The translations under genes and the position numbers were made by a program. A stretch of DNA of 64,000 nucleotides, from contig CAVUNW010000003.1 in assembly GCA_963742865.1 (NCBI GenBank), positions 1 through 64,000 of the forward strand, given 5' to 3'. The stretch is from Bog-532 sp963742865. GTDB taxonomy: Bacteria; Actinomycetota; Actinomycetes; Streptosporangiales; Streptosporangiaceae. The stretch's first letter is position 1; the number at the start of each line of letters is the position of its first letter. Below the pieces are notes generated by a model, which did not search any database, was not told the DNA's origin, and worked only from the letters and a program-made list of their open reading frames with translations. Shown one piece after another: positions 45,740-54,591 of the stretch.

Positions 45740-46885
45740 TCAGTGACCGCGCTTCCCCCCTCCGCGTGCCGCGCCGTGCTGGCCTGCGGCCCGCCGCCCG
45801 CTCGCACCCGGGCCGGACGGCTCCTCGGCGTCACGCTGCCGGGCGTCGTACCGCTCGTAGGCGTCGACGATGTCGCCGACGAGCCGGTGCCGGACGACAT
45901 CGTGGCTGGTCAAACGGATAAAGTTAATGTCCGGAATGCCTTCCAGGATGTCCTGGACGACCCGGAGCCCGCTGACCTGCCCGCTCGGCAGGTCGACCTG
46001 CGTCACGTCGCCCGTCACCACGACCCGCGACCCGAACCCGAGCCGGGTGAGGAACATCTTCATCTGCTCCGCCGAGGTGTTCTGCGCCTCGTCGAGGATG
46101 ATGAACGAGTCGTTCAGCGTGCGGCCCCGCATGTAGGCCAGCGGCGCGACCTCGATGGTGCCCGCCGCGGTGAGCCGCGGGATCGAGTCCGGGTCGAGCA
46201 TGTCGTGCAGCGCATCGTAGAGCGGGCGCAGGTACGGGTCGATCTTCTCGTACAGCGTCCCGGGCAGGAAGCCGAGACGCTCCCCCGCCTCCACCGCCGG
46301 CCGGGTCAGGATGATCCGGTTGACCTCCTTGGCCTGCAGCGCCTTCACGGCCTTGGCCATGGCGAGGTAGGTCTTGCCGGTGCCCGCCGGGCCGATCGCG
46401 AACACGATCGTGTGCTTGTCGATCGCGTCCACGTAACGCTTCTGGTTCAGCGTCTTCGGCCGGATGGTGCGGCCCCGGGAGGACAGGATGTCAAGCGTGA
46501 GCACCTCGGCTGGGCGGATGCCCCGCTCACGGCGCAGCATGGCGGCGGCGCGCTGCACGGCGTCCGCCGACAGTTCGGCCCCGTTCGCCAGGAGCTCGAT
46601 CAGCTCATTGAACAGGCCGGACACGAGGGCCGTCTCTTCCGGCCGTCCGGTTACGGTGATCTCGTTACCGCGGACGTGGATGTCGGCGGCGAACTCCCGC
46701 TCGATGACACGGAGGAGCTCATCGCGCGAGCCGAGCAGGCTGACCATCGACTGGTCAGCCGGAATCACGATCCTCACCTGGGACCGCCCGTTCGTGGGCT
46801 GCTCGTCACCGCGAAGATTATTTGAGATATCTGTCAATTGGTCGCTCTCGAAGGTCCGGCGGATCGCCCGCTGGACTGTTCTCAC
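45740..46885 (-). CDS. phoH: PhoH-like ATPase/phosphate-starvation protein (YbeZ)
   Basis: 381 residues. A KH-like N-terminal region (RDELLRVIEREFAADIHVRGNEITVTG) is followed by the PhoH P-loop domain: Walker A AIGPAGTGKTYLAM near residue 165, Walker B SFIILDEAQNTS near 265, and VVTGDVTQVDLP near 290. It partners with YbeY in ribosome or RNA handling. The C-terminus is Gly/Arg/Ala-rich. The start at 46885 is the only clear ATG before the conserved part besides internal ones, so it is somewhat uncertain. Confidence 0.92.
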   Translation of the reverse strand: MRTVQRAIRRTFESDQLTDISNNLRGDEQPTNGRSQVRIVIPADQSMVSLLGSRDELLRVIEREFAADIHVRGNEITVTGRPEETALVSGLFNELIELLANGAELSADAVQRAAAMLRRERGIRPAEVLTLDILSSRGRTIRPKTLNQKRYVDAIDKHTIVFAIGPAGTGKTYLAMAKAVKALQAKEVNRIILTRPAVEAGERLGFLPGTLYEKIDPYLRPLYDALHDMLDPDSIPRLTAAGTIEVAPLAYMRGRTLNDSFIILDEAQNTSAEQMKMFLTRLGFGSRVVVTGDVTQVDLPSGQVSGLRVVQDILEGIPDINFIRLTSHDVVRHRLVGDIVDAYERYDARQRDAEEPSGPGASGRRAAGQHGAARGGGKRGH

Positions 46886-46985
46886 AGGCTTCGCCTATGG
46901 TATCCGCCCGGCCTGAGGCGCATGTCACGCTGTCGGACAGCCGCTCCGGCCGCACCGGCCACTGCCGGGGCGGCCAGGCCCGGCG

Positions 46986-47342
46986 CTACCCGGGTGGCCA
47001 TCCCAGGCGCCGGCCGCCGAGGACGTGCGCGTGGACGTGCAGCACCTCCTGCCCGGAATCCGGGCCGTTGTTGAAGACGGTGCGATAGCCGGAGCGGTCG
47101 ATGCCCTCGGCTACTGCGACCTGGTGCACGAGACGGGCCATCTCCTCGAGCAGGCCGCCGCCGGCCTCCGCGCCGGCCTCGGTGACGGCCGCGAGGTCGA
47201 CGTAATGTTCTTTCGGTATGACCAATACATGCGTGGGCGCTTGCGGGTTGATATCGCGGAACGCGACAGTCCGTGAGTCCTCTTGCACGATTTCGGCCGG
47301 AATCTGGCCGGAAGCGATCCCGCAGAAAAGGCAATCTGGCAC
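46986..47342 (-). CDS. HIT-domain nucleotide hydrolase
   Basis: 118 residues, the usual HIT length. It starts CLFCGIASGQIPAEIV, continues DINPQAPTHVLVIPKEHY and carries the histidine triad LHVHAHVLGGR near the C-terminus. It hydrolyses adenosine-type nucleotides (HinT/PKCI-like). It lies 100 bases upstream of phoH on the same strand and may share a promoter. Confidence 0.92.
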   Translation of the reverse strand: MPDCLFCGIASGQIPAEIVQEDSRTVAFRDINPQAPTHVLVIPKEHYVDLAAVTEAGAEAGGGLLEEMARLVHQVAVAEGIDRSGYRTVFNNGPDSGQEVLHVHAHVLGGRRLGWPPG

Positions 47343-47775
47343 ACAATGATCTTAGCGGCCCGCCATCCGGCCGCGGGCCGCGCACGGCCGGGCCCGCGCC
47401 CGCAACCTGTCCGCGCACGTCGTCGCGCTGGCGTATCAGGACCGGCCCGCAACTTTGCCCGATATGTCTTATTTGGGACTAACGTCCTCACTACGAGACC
47501 GTTAGGTCCCTCGGCTGTTCTCGCGGTGTCTTATCTCGTGCCACGCGGATAGGCTTGCGCTCAGAATCCGGGGCGTTTCGTGCGAGAGTCCAAAGAATGC
47601 CAGGTTCTACGGCATGTTGGTCTGGCACAATGCGTCTGCGGATTTTGGTCGTCTAGCGTCGGGGAGGCGCTGGGGGGCGACCTGGAGATCGCCAACTCGG
47701 GTGGGGTGGGCAAGTTGGGCAGTCACTGCTGTCTACAGATCGAGATGGGCGGGGCTTCGGTAGTGAAGATCACTT
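47343..47775. other. Intergenic region between HIT and the SigE-family gene
   Basis: 430 bases holding the promoters of two divergent genes. A 70-codon open frame at 47580-47789 has no family-like features and is not called. I could not assign -35/-10 elements with confidence. Confidence 0.35.
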
Positions 47776-48369
47776 ATGGCCACCGGTGAACCGGCCAGCA
47801 GACCTGCGCGTCCTACATCTGTGACCGAGACCCTCGTGGCCGGTCCCGGAATCGGGACGGCCGGTGCGAAGCTGGAGTTGACGGCCGAGGAGGCTGTCAC
47901 TCAGCTTTACACGGGCCACTACCGTTCGCTGGTCCGGCTCGCGGTCCTGCTGGTGCGGGACGAGCCGACCGCCGAAGAAGTGGTCCAGGAGTGCTTCATT
48001 GCCATGCACGATGGCTGGCACCGGCTGCGGGAGGAAGACAAGGCGCTGTCGTATCTGAAGCAGGCGGTGGTGAACCGGTCCAAGTCGGTGCTGCGGCACC
48101 GCAGCGTGGTGGACCGCAACGCCCCCAAGCCCGCGCCCGATATGCCCAGCGCCGAACATGGGGCGATGTCCCTGCTGGAACGCAGCGCAGTGATCACCGC
48201 ACTGCGCGGGCTACCGGACCGGCAGCGGCAAGCGCTCGTCCTGCGCTACTACGCCGACATGTCCGAGGCGCAGATCGCAGAGATGATGGGGATCAGCAAG
48301 GGTGCGGTCAAGAGCCACACCGCGAGGGGGATGTCATCGCTCCGTGCGGTCCTGGAGCAGACTGCATGA
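47776..48369 (+). CDS. SigE-family (ECF-type) RNA polymerase sigma factor
   Basis: 197 residues. After about 35 variable residues, region 2 reads LYTGHYRSLVRLAVLLVRDEPTAEEVVQECFIAMHDGW, and region 4 reads ALRGLPDRQRQALVLRYYADMSEAQIAEMMGISKGAVKSHTARGMSSLR. There is no region 3, as expected for ECF factors. It directs transcription of an envelope-stress or unknown regulon. It is followed 16 bases later by a membrane protein with a single TM and a Ser/Pro/Thr-rich outer part, the usual place for its anti-sigma partner. Confidence 0.9.
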   Translation: MATGEPASRPARPTSVTETLVAGPGIGTAGAKLELTAEEAVTQLYTGHYRSLVRLAVLLVRDEPTAEEVVQECFIAMHDGWHRLREEDKALSYLKQAVVNRSKSVLRHRSVVDRNAPKPAPDMPSAEHGAMSLLERSAVITALRGLPDRQRQALVLRYYADMSEAQIAEMMGISKGAVKSHTARGMSSLRAVLEQTA

Positions 48370-48385
48370 CCGGAGAACCATCGAC

Positions 48386-50020
48386 ATGACCTGGTCTGAC
48401 GAAGACCTCAGAAGGCTGCTCGCTCGGGAACTGAAAGCCGAGGCAGCCAGGTTCACGCCTGCCGAAGACGGCCTGAGCCGGATTCGCGGGCGGCTGAGGT
48501 CCAGGCCGTCCTTCTCACTGTGGGGAGGGCTCCGCGTGGACGCGGAGCGCTACGGCTACCACCTCCGGTACGTCGCCGCGGAGGCCCTAGCGTGGCTTTT
48601 TAGGCCTGCCCGGCGGGTCTGGCAGGCACCGCCGGGGCGATCTACCACCACACCTGCCACTGGCGTAACGGCGGCTTCCCGGGGTTCGGACGCGGCGCAC
48701 GGCGGTCCCTCCGGCGCGCGGCGTTTCGCGGCGGGGGCCGGCTCGGGTTTCCGGGGTGCCTACCAGCGGCTCGGCCCGACCGGGCTGCGGGCCGTCGTCG
48801 CCGCCGCGGCCGTCTGCCTGTTCGCCGGGACCGCCCTCGCGGTGCCGGGATTGCGCCACGTGGTCTCCAGCATCACCTCGTCCGCGTCCGGCAACACCAC
48901 GTCCAACACCGGCAAGGGCGGCGCCGCTAGCAACGGCAATGGTCAGCCGGTCCCGGGCGGCACGAGTTCAAGCCCCGCCTCAGCCGGAAACGGAAAAGGC
49001 CTGACGGCCAGCCCATCGCCGACTTCCACGTGCCCTCCGGCGGCCAAGAACCCGTCGAAGGTGAGCAAGTCGCCACAGATCGTGATCCCCTCGGTCGCCC
49101 CGACGCCCCCGCCCGCGGTGATGCCCACGCCGAGCGGCGTATCGCCGACAACGACGGCGCCGACACCGAACCCCACCGGCTCGGCCGTACCCACGCCGAC
49201 CGACACCCCGCCGGCTTCCAGCTCCGGCGCGGGCAGCACGGCGACCCAGAGCGCTTTGATCATCACGGTCACACCGTGCTCTTCGGCGTCACCCAGCCCG
49301 CCGCAGGCGGCGTCCGCATCGGCGTCCAGGCTGGCGCCCGCGGCGCCGTCAGCGGCGCAGCCGACGGTCACGCCGAGCCCGGCCGTCAGCCCGGAGTCCT
49401 CGACCCCAGCCTCGTCCAGGGCCCGCTCCCCCGCCAGTGGCAGCAAGTCCGTCAAGTCGCCAGCCGCAGGCACGAAGGCTTCGAAAACTCCGGCCCCAGA
49501 TGCATCCAGCAGTGCCGCCTCCACACCCAGCAGTGCCGCCTCCACACCCAGCAGTGCCGCCTCGACATCCAGCAGTGCCGCTTCCAGCAGCGCAGCCTCC
49601 CCGAATAGTCCGGCCTCCCCGAATAGCTCGGTGTCTCCGGCCGGCGATTCCGGGGGTACCTGGGCCCGCGTGCGCGCGGCACCATCACCACCGCGCCTGC
49701 TGACGGGCCGACCGCGCGGCGCGGGCTCCTTACCGCGGCGCGCGGGCTCCTTACCAGCGACCGGTGGCGGTCATGAGCACGGCGGCGGCCACCGCGCCCG
49801 CCGTCGACGTCCGCAGCACGGATTCCCCGAGCCGGGCCGCGATCGCACCCGCGGCCGTGAACGCCGCCATCTCCGCGGGGCTGATGCCCCCCTCCGGCCC
49901 GACGACCAGCACAATGTCACCGCTTTCGGGCACAGCCAGCCGGCCCAGCGCCTGCGTGGCCCCCGGCTCGAGCACGATCGCACCGTCCGCGCCGGCGAGC
50001 CGGGCGGCGACGGCGGCTGA
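48386..50020 (+). CDS. Putative anti-sigma/membrane protein with long Ser/Pro/Thr-rich extracytoplasmic region
   Basis: It begins MTWSDEDLRRLLARELKAEAARFTPAEDGLSRIRGR, a cytoplasmic region like those next to SigE-type sigma factors. A Gly/Arg-rich stretch follows, then one membrane helix (LRAVVAAAAVCLFAGTALAV, about residue 155) and a long low-complexity part of Pro, Ser, Thr and Ala with a four-fold 21-base repeat (49505-49588). No classical zinc anti-sigma motif (HxxxCxxC) is seen, so the anti-sigma role is inferred from position only. The frame runs to 50020 and overlaps rsmE antisense by 270 bases with Arg-rich text. A lost stop or frame change near 49650 is likely, and the true end is uncertain. 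Confidence 0.65.
   Translation: MTWSDEDLRRLLARELKAEAARFTPAEDGLSRIRGRLRSRPSFSLWGGLRVDAERYGYHLRYVAAEALAWLFRPARRVWQAPPGRSTTTPATGVTAASRGSDAAHGGPSGARRFAAGAGSGFRGAYQRLGPTGLRAVVAAAAVCLFAGTALAVPGLRHVVSSITSSASGNTTSNTGKGGAASNGNGQPVPGGTSSSPASAGNGKGLTASPSPTSTCPPAAKNPSKVSKSPQIVIPSVAPTPPPAVMPTPSGVSPTTTAPTPNPTGSAVPTPTDTPPASSSGAGSTATQSALIITVTPCSSASPSPPQAASASASRLAPAAPSAAQPTVTPSPAVSPESSTPASSRARSPASGSKSVKSPAAGTKASKTPAPDASSSAASTPSSAASTPSSAASTSSSAASSSAASPNSPASPNSSVSPAGDSGGTWARVRAAPSPPRLLTGRPRGAGSLPRRAGSLPATGGGHEHGGGHRARRRRPQHGFPEPGRDRTRGRERRHLRGADAPLRPDDQHNVTAFGHSQPAQRLRGPRLEHDRTVRAGEPGGDGG
49505..49588 (+). repeat. Four tandem 21-base repeats coding Ser/Ala heptads
   Basis: The unit CCCAGCAGTGCCGCCTCCACA recurs four times with one to four changes and encodes PSSAAST-type heptapeptides in the extracytoplasmic part of the membrane protein. 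Perfect in-frame length, so copy number can vary without a frame shift. Confidence 0.9.
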
Positions 50021-50542
50021 GGAAGCCGCCTCGGTGACCTCGGGTATCCGGGCGCGCCGGGCCTGCTTGGACGCCTCACGAGCCGCCGAGCGCCACCGCG
50101 CGAGCGATTTGGCCGCGCGGTCGGCCGGCCAGCGGGCCACGCTGCGCTCGGCCTCCCACGGCACGACCACATCCACCCCGACCTCGGTCATCGTCTCCAC
50201 GGCCAGCTCGGCCCGCTCGCCCTTGGCGATGGCCTGCACGACGGTGATCCGCGGCTCGGGGGCGGGTACCTGACGCCGCGCCTGCACCCGGAGCTCGACC
50301 TGGCTGCCGCCCGCCGCCGTCACCACGCACTCGGCGAGCAGGCCCTGCCCGTCGGTCACGTCGGCGCGCTCCCCCGGGCGGATCCGGCGGACCGTCGCGG
50401 CGTGGCGGCCTTCCGGGCCGGCCAGCACGATCACGTCCCTGCTCAGGTCCGCGCCGTCGGCCAGGAAAACCGGCGCGGTCACCGCGTCACCGGCCGCACC
50501 GCCGCGGGCCGCATCGCCGTCGCCCGTACCGCCGCGGGCCAC
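49751..50542 (-). CDS. rsmE: 16S rRNA (uracil-1498-N3)-methyltransferase
   Basis: SPOUT methyltransferase. The N-terminal PUA-like domain (VTAPVFLADGADLSRDVIVLAGPEGRHAATVRRIRPGE) is followed by the trefoil-knot domain with VVQAIAKGERAELAVETMTEVGVD, WRSAAREASKQARRARIPEV and the SAM site LVVGPEGGISPAE, ending TSTAGAVAAAVLMTATGRW. It methylates U1498 of 16S rRNA. GTG at 50542 opens the frame. GTG at 50482 (VTAPVFLADG) is closer to the family start. It lies 50 bases after dnaJ on the same strand. Confidence 0.92.
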   Translation of the reverse strand: MARGGTGDGDAARGGAAGDAVTAPVFLADGADLSRDVIVLAGPEGRHAATVRRIRPGERADVTDGQGLLAECVVTAAGGSQVELRVQARRQVPAPEPRITVVQAIAKGERAELAVETMTEVGVDVVVPWEAERSVARWPADRAAKSLARWRSAAREASKQARRARIPEVTEAASSAAVAARLAGADGAIVLEPGATQALGRLAVPESGDIVLVVGPEGGISPAEMAAFTAAGAIAARLGESVLRTSTAGAVAAAVLMTATGRW

Positions 50543-50591
50543 ATCGCCGCCGGCTCAGGCACCCGCATCAGGCACCGGCATCAGGCCCGCC

Positions 50592-51740
50592 TCAGCGGCC
50601 GTTGAAGGCGTCGCGCAGGCGGGAGAAGAAGCCGTGCTGCCCCGGGGAGAACTTGCCCGGGGGGGCCTCCTCGCCGCGCAGCTTCGCCAGCTCGCGCAGC
50701 AGGTTTTCCTGCTCGGGATCGAGCCGGGCGGGCGTCTCCACCGTCACGTGGATGATCAGGTCCCCGCGGCCCGAGCTGTTCAGGTGCTGGACCCCGTGGT
50801 TGTACAGCGGGATGACCTGACCGGACTGGGTACCGGGCCGGATGTCGATGTCGACGGGACCGTCCAGGCTTTCCACCGACAGCGTCGCCCCCAGCGCCGC
50901 GGCCACCATCGGGACGGTCACCGTGCAGTGCAGGTCGTCGCCCTGGCGCTCGAAGATCGGATGCGGGCGCTGCGCGATCTCCAGGAACAGGTCACCGGGC
51001 GGCCCCCCGCCGGGGCCGACCTCGCCCTCGCCCGCCAGCTGGATGTGCGTCCCGTCCTCCACACCGGCCGGAATGCGCACCTTGATGGTCCGGCGGGTGC
51101 GGACCCGCCCGTCACCGTCGCATTCCGGGCAGGGACGGGGCAGCAGCGTGCCGAACCCACCGCAGCGCGGGCACGGCCGCGACGTCACGACCTGGCCGAG
51201 GAACGAGCGCGCGACCTGGCTCACCTCGCCGCGTCCGCCGCACACGTCACAGGTCTCCGGGTGGGTGCCCGGGGCGGTGCCCTCACCGGAGCAGGTCGGG
51301 CAGACGACGGCGGTGTCGACGGTCAGCTCGCGGGTCGCGCCGAACGTGCACTCCGACAGGTCGAGCTCGACGCGGATCGTCGCGTTCCGGCCCCGGCGGG
51401 CGCGGCTGCGCGGGCCGCGCGCCGTCGCTCCCCCGGCCCCGGCCCCGAAGAACGCGTCCATGATGTCGCTGAACGGGAACCCGGGCCCGAAGCCGCCCGC
51501 CCCGGCGGGGCCGGCGTCGGCCCGGCCGAACGGGTCCCCGCCCATGTCGTACATCTGGCGCTTCTCCGGGTCGGAGAGCACCTCGTAGGCCTGCGTGATC
51601 TCCTTGAACCGCTCCTGGGTCTGCGGATCGGGATTGACGTCAGGGTGAAGCTCCCGGGCCAGGCGCCGGTACGCCCTCTTGATCTCGTCCGGCGCCGCGT
51701 CGCGGCGGACTCCGAGGACGGAGTAGTACTCGGTCGCCAC
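50592..51740 (-). CDS. dnaJ: Chaperone protein DnaJ (type I)
   Basis: 382 residues. J-domain YYSVLGVRRDAAPDEIKRAYRRLARELHPDVN with HPD, then a Gly-rich region (about 70-110), then a four-repeat zinc finger (CPTCSGEG, CDVCGGRG, CPRCGGFG, CPECDGDG) and the C-terminal substrate-binding beta domains. It delivers clients to DnaK. It begins with GTG at 51740, whose G is shared with the TAG of hrcA, so it is coupled to hrcA and controlled from the same CIRCE site. The dnaK-grpE operon is not in this window. Confidence 0.95.
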   Translation of the reverse strand: MATEYYSVLGVRRDAAPDEIKRAYRRLARELHPDVNPDPQTQERFKEITQAYEVLSDPEKRQMYDMGGDPFGRADAGPAGAGGFGPGFPFSDIMDAFFGAGAGGATARGPRSRARRGRNATIRVELDLSECTFGATRELTVDTAVVCPTCSGEGTAPGTHPETCDVCGGRGEVSQVARSFLGQVVTSRPCPRCGGFGTLLPRPCPECDGDGRVRTRRTIKVRIPAGVEDGTHIQLAGEGEVGPGGGPPGDLFLEIAQRPHPIFERQGDDLHCTVTVPMVAAALGATLSVESLDGPVDIDIRPGTQSGQVIPLYNHGVQHLNSSGRGDLIIHVTVETPARLDPEQENLLRELAKLRGEEAPPGKFSPGQHGFFSRLRDAFNGR

Positions 51741-52753
51741 TAGCTCTCCATCAGGATTTCGCCGACATACCGTGCCACCGCGCTTACCGCTCCCATCGTC
51801 CCGGGGTAGTCCATCCTTGTCGGGCCGAGCACGGCGAGCCGCGCCAGCGTCTCCCCGCCCGAACCGTAGCCGCTGGTCACCAGGGATGTGGTCTGCAGCC
51901 CTTCGACCGGGTTCTCGGTGCCGATCATCACCGACAGCAGCGACTCATCGCTGGCCTCGCCGAGCAGCCGCATCAGCACGACCTGTTCCTCCAGCGCCTG
52001 CAGAACGTCCCGGAGACCCTGAGAGAAGTCCGGCGCAGCCAGGTTAGCCGTCCCGCCGAAGACGATCCGCTCCTCGTTCCGCTCCTCCAGGTTGGCCATG
52101 AGGGTGGCGAACACCGCGGCCGCGTTCGGCCGGCCGGCGGGCGGGACGCTTTCGGTCAGGCCGGCCACGATCCGCGCCGCCTCGGTCAGCCTGCGCCCGT
52201 CCAGGTTGGCATTGACGAGCGCGCGCAGGTGGGCGACGTCCTCGTCCTCGCACGGGTCCGGCAGGTCCACCGTCCGCTGCTCCACCCGGCCGGTGTCGGT
52301 GATCAGCACGACCAGCAGCTTCTCCGGCGCCAGCCGGACCAGCTCGATGTGGCGGACGACGGAACGGGTCAGCGAAGGGTACTGCACGACGGCCACCTGC
52401 CGCGTCAGCTGCGCGAGCAGCCGCACGGTCCGCATCACCACGTCGTCGAGGCCGTACGCCTGCGCCAGGTAGGTCTGGATGGCGCGCCGCTCGGCCGCGG
52501 ACAGCGGCTTCATATGGGACAGCCGGTCCACGAACAGGCGGTAGCCCTTATCCGTCGGCACCCGGCCGGCGCTCGTATGCGGCTGGGTGATGTACCCCTG
52601 CTCCTCGAGCACCGCCATGTCGTTGCGGATGGTCGCCGGGGACACATCGAGGTTGTGCCGGTCGACAAGCGCTCTGGACCCCACTGGTTCGTGGGTGGAC
52701 ACGTAGTCCTCCACAATGGCGCGGAGGACGGCAAGCTTCCGCTCATCCAGCAC
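51740..52753 (-). CDS. hrcA: Heat-inducible transcription repressor HrcA
   Basis: 337 residues. The N-terminal winged helix (RKLAVLRAIVEDYVSTHEPVGSRALVDRHNLDVSPATIRNDMAVLEEQGYI) binds CIRCE. The GAF-like middle and C-terminal part ends GAVSAVARYVGEILMES. It represses chaperone genes until GroEL becomes limiting. GTG at 52753 has AAGGAGGTGA 5 bases upstream. A CIRCE operator lies 12 bases before the start codon, so it represses its own operon with dnaJ. Confidence 0.95.
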   Translation of the reverse strand: MLDERKLAVLRAIVEDYVSTHEPVGSRALVDRHNLDVSPATIRNDMAVLEEQGYITQPHTSAGRVPTDKGYRLFVDRLSHMKPLSAAERRAIQTYLAQAYGLDDVVMRTVRLLAQLTRQVAVVQYPSLTRSVVRHIELVRLAPEKLLVVLITDTGRVEQRTVDLPDPCEDEDVAHLRALVNANLDGRRLTEAARIVAGLTESVPPAGRPNAAAVFATLMANLEERNEERIVFGGTANLAAPDFSQGLRDVLQALEEQVVLMRLLGEASDESLLSVMIGTENPVEGLQTTSLVTSGYGSGGETLARLAVLGPTRMDYPGTMGAVSAVARYVGEILMES

Positions 52754-52764
52754 GTGTCACCTCC

Positions 52765-52791
52765 TTGGCACTCAAGCTTCCCGAGTGCTAA
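52765..52791. promoter_or_regulatory. CIRCE operator for HrcA
   Basis: TTGGCACTC-N9-GAGTGCTAA, one mismatch from the consensus TTAGCACTC-N9-GAGTGCTAA, immediately upstream of hrcA. Confidence 0.95.
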
Positions 52792-52968
52792 GTCTATTGT
52801 CCCACGGACACATTTGTGCCTGCACTTGTGCGGGCTGGTGCCCGCGGTGGCGCATCGTTATGCCTCACGGACGTGCGTGACGGGTGTTCCCGCGGCGTGG
52901 CGCTTCCGGCCGCGGGGGGACGATCCGGTACGGTCCGGGCCTAGCGGAGGTACCGGAGGAGGTGTGCC

Positions 52969-53802
52969 GTGCGGAGCCAGAGGTACGGGACCGACGTTCT
53001 CGCCGCGGGCGGCAGGCGCCAGCGGCGGCCAATTCCGCAGGTAGAGGCGGCGCGCGGGCTGGTCGTCGAGGACGCCGAGGGACGGTTCTGCGGCGCGGTG
53101 GTCGGCTGCGACAAGGCCACGGTCACGCTGGAGGACCGGCACGGGAAACGGCGGGTGTTCCCGCTCACACCCGCTGCCTTCCTGTACGAGGGACAGCCGG
53201 TGACGCTGGTCCGCCCGGCCGCGGCGGCCCCGGCCACGGCGTCCGCTCCCACGCGGACGGCCTCCGGGTCGGTCGCAGCGCCGTCGTCACGGGCCCGGGT
53301 GGCCCGGGCCAGCCGCATCTACGTCGAGGGACGGCACGACGCGGAACTGGTGGAGAAGATCTGGGGCGACGACCTGCGGGACGTGGGCGTGGTCGTGGAG
53401 TACCTGGAAGGCGTCGATCATCTGCCGGAGATCATGGCCGAGTTCGCCCCGGGGCCGGGGCGCCGGCTGGGGGTGCTGGTCGACCATCTCGTGCCCGGAT
53501 CGAAGGAGAGCCGGATCGCGGCCGGCCTGCGCTCGCCCGACGTCCTGATCGTCGGCCACCCGTTCATCGACATCTGGCAGGCCGTCAAGCCGTCCGTGGC
53601 CGGGATCACCCGCTGGCCGGACGTCCCGCGCGGGACGCCGTGGAAGGAGGGGACACTGGCCGCCCTCGGCTGGGGCGAGAATACGGCCGCCGCGTGGCAG
53701 CGGATCCTGCGCTCGGTGCGCACCTTCACCGATCTGGAACCGGAACTGCTCGGGCGGGTGGAGGAGCTGATCGACTTCGTGACCGAAACCGGGACGAGCT
53801 GA
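52969..53802 (+). CDS. DUF3097 family protein
   Basis: 277 residues. A conserved actinobacterial family: RYGTDVLAAG at the start, VEDAEGRFCGAVVG, EDRHGKRRVFPLTPAAFLYEG, then SRIYVEGRHDAELVEKIWGDDLR, VVVEYLEGVDHLP, VLVDHLVPGSKESRIA, GHPFIDIWQAVKP. The second half resembles a TOPRIM-like fold, but no function is established. GTG at 52969 has GGAGGTGTG before it. Divergent from hrcA. Confidence 0.9.
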   Translation: MRSQRYGTDVLAAGGRRQRRPIPQVEAARGLVVEDAEGRFCGAVVGCDKATVTLEDRHGKRRVFPLTPAAFLYEGQPVTLVRPAAAAPATASAPTRTASGSVAAPSSRARVARASRIYVEGRHDAELVEKIWGDDLRDVGVVVEYLEGVDHLPEIMAEFAPGPGRRLGVLVDHLVPGSKESRIAAGLRSPDVLIVGHPFIDIWQAVKPSVAGITRWPDVPRGTPWKEGTLAALGWGENTAAAWQRILRSVRTFTDLEPELLGRVEELIDFVTETGTS

Positions 53803-53896
53803 CCGTGGCCGGGGCCCGGCCACGGACCTGCCGTCCGCCTGCGGTGGCGGCCAGCGAGTAACGTTACGAGTGCACGGGACGACAACGCGAGGGACA

Positions 53897-54481
53897 ATGA
53901 TCGATCCAGCTCAGCCGCCGGCCTGGGAAAGCGGAGTCCTCCGCGGCCTGCAGGAACACCACGAGGGGTGGGCGCTGGGCCAGCCGCTCCCGGCCGAGCC
54001 CGCGCTGATGTCGCCGGATACGCCCGGCTCCGCCGCCATGACCGGCGGCCCGCCGACCGGGGCCCAGGGGAACGGCAGCCAGCCCGGCTCCGCGGGCGAG
54101 CCGTCCGCGGCCAGCACCGGGCACGCCGCCGGCCACGACGAGCTCTGGGCCATGGTCTCGTACCTGGGTGCGATCTTCTTCTGGCTGCCCGCCCCGCTGG
54201 CCGTCTATCTGGCCAGGCGGAACCGCTCGGTCTTCGTCCGGTCGCACGCGGCGCAGGCGTTCAACCTGACCCTGACCGCGACGCTGTTCGCCATCTCGGG
54301 GGGGATCATCTGCGGCCTGCTCGCCCTGAACAGCCCGTGGGCCGCGCTGTTCATCATGGGCCCGGTGCTGTTCGCGTTCTGGATCGTGGTGCTGACCTAC
54401 CTCATCCGCGCGGCCAGCTCGGCCAGCCGGAACGACTTCTACGAAATCCCCAGCTGGCTCTGCGTGACGGCGCTGCGGTAG
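53897..54481 (+). CDS. DUF4870 membrane protein
   Basis: 194 residues. A Pro/Gly/Ala-rich N-terminus of about 75 residues is followed by HDELWAMVSYLGAIFFWLPAPLAVYLARRNRSVFVRSHAAQAFNLTLTATLF and three or four membrane helices, the DUF4870 pattern. Role unknown. ATG at 53897 (MIDPAQPPAW) has GAGGGAC upstream and is preferred over GTG at 53870. Confidence 0.85.
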   Translation: MIDPAQPPAWESGVLRGLQEHHEGWALGQPLPAEPALMSPDTPGSAAMTGGPPTGAQGNGSQPGSAGEPSAASTGHAAGHDELWAMVSYLGAIFFWLPAPLAVYLARRNRSVFVRSHAAQAFNLTLTATLFAISGGIICGLLALNSPWAALFIMGPVLFAFWIVVLTYLIRAASSASRNDFYEIPSWLCVTALR

Positions 54482-54591
54482 ACGCGGCCGCAGTCCGGTC
54501 ACACGGGCTGCGGGCCTTACTACGTGCGGAGTACCCGACAGCCACCCGCGGGAGGACGCCCGGACGCGGCGCCGGGGCCTACGCTGGCCCT

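Noticed and set aside
47580..47789. Possible 70-residue protein upstream of the sigma factor
   Set aside because: No family-like sequence, no ribosome site, and it overlaps the sigma gene start.
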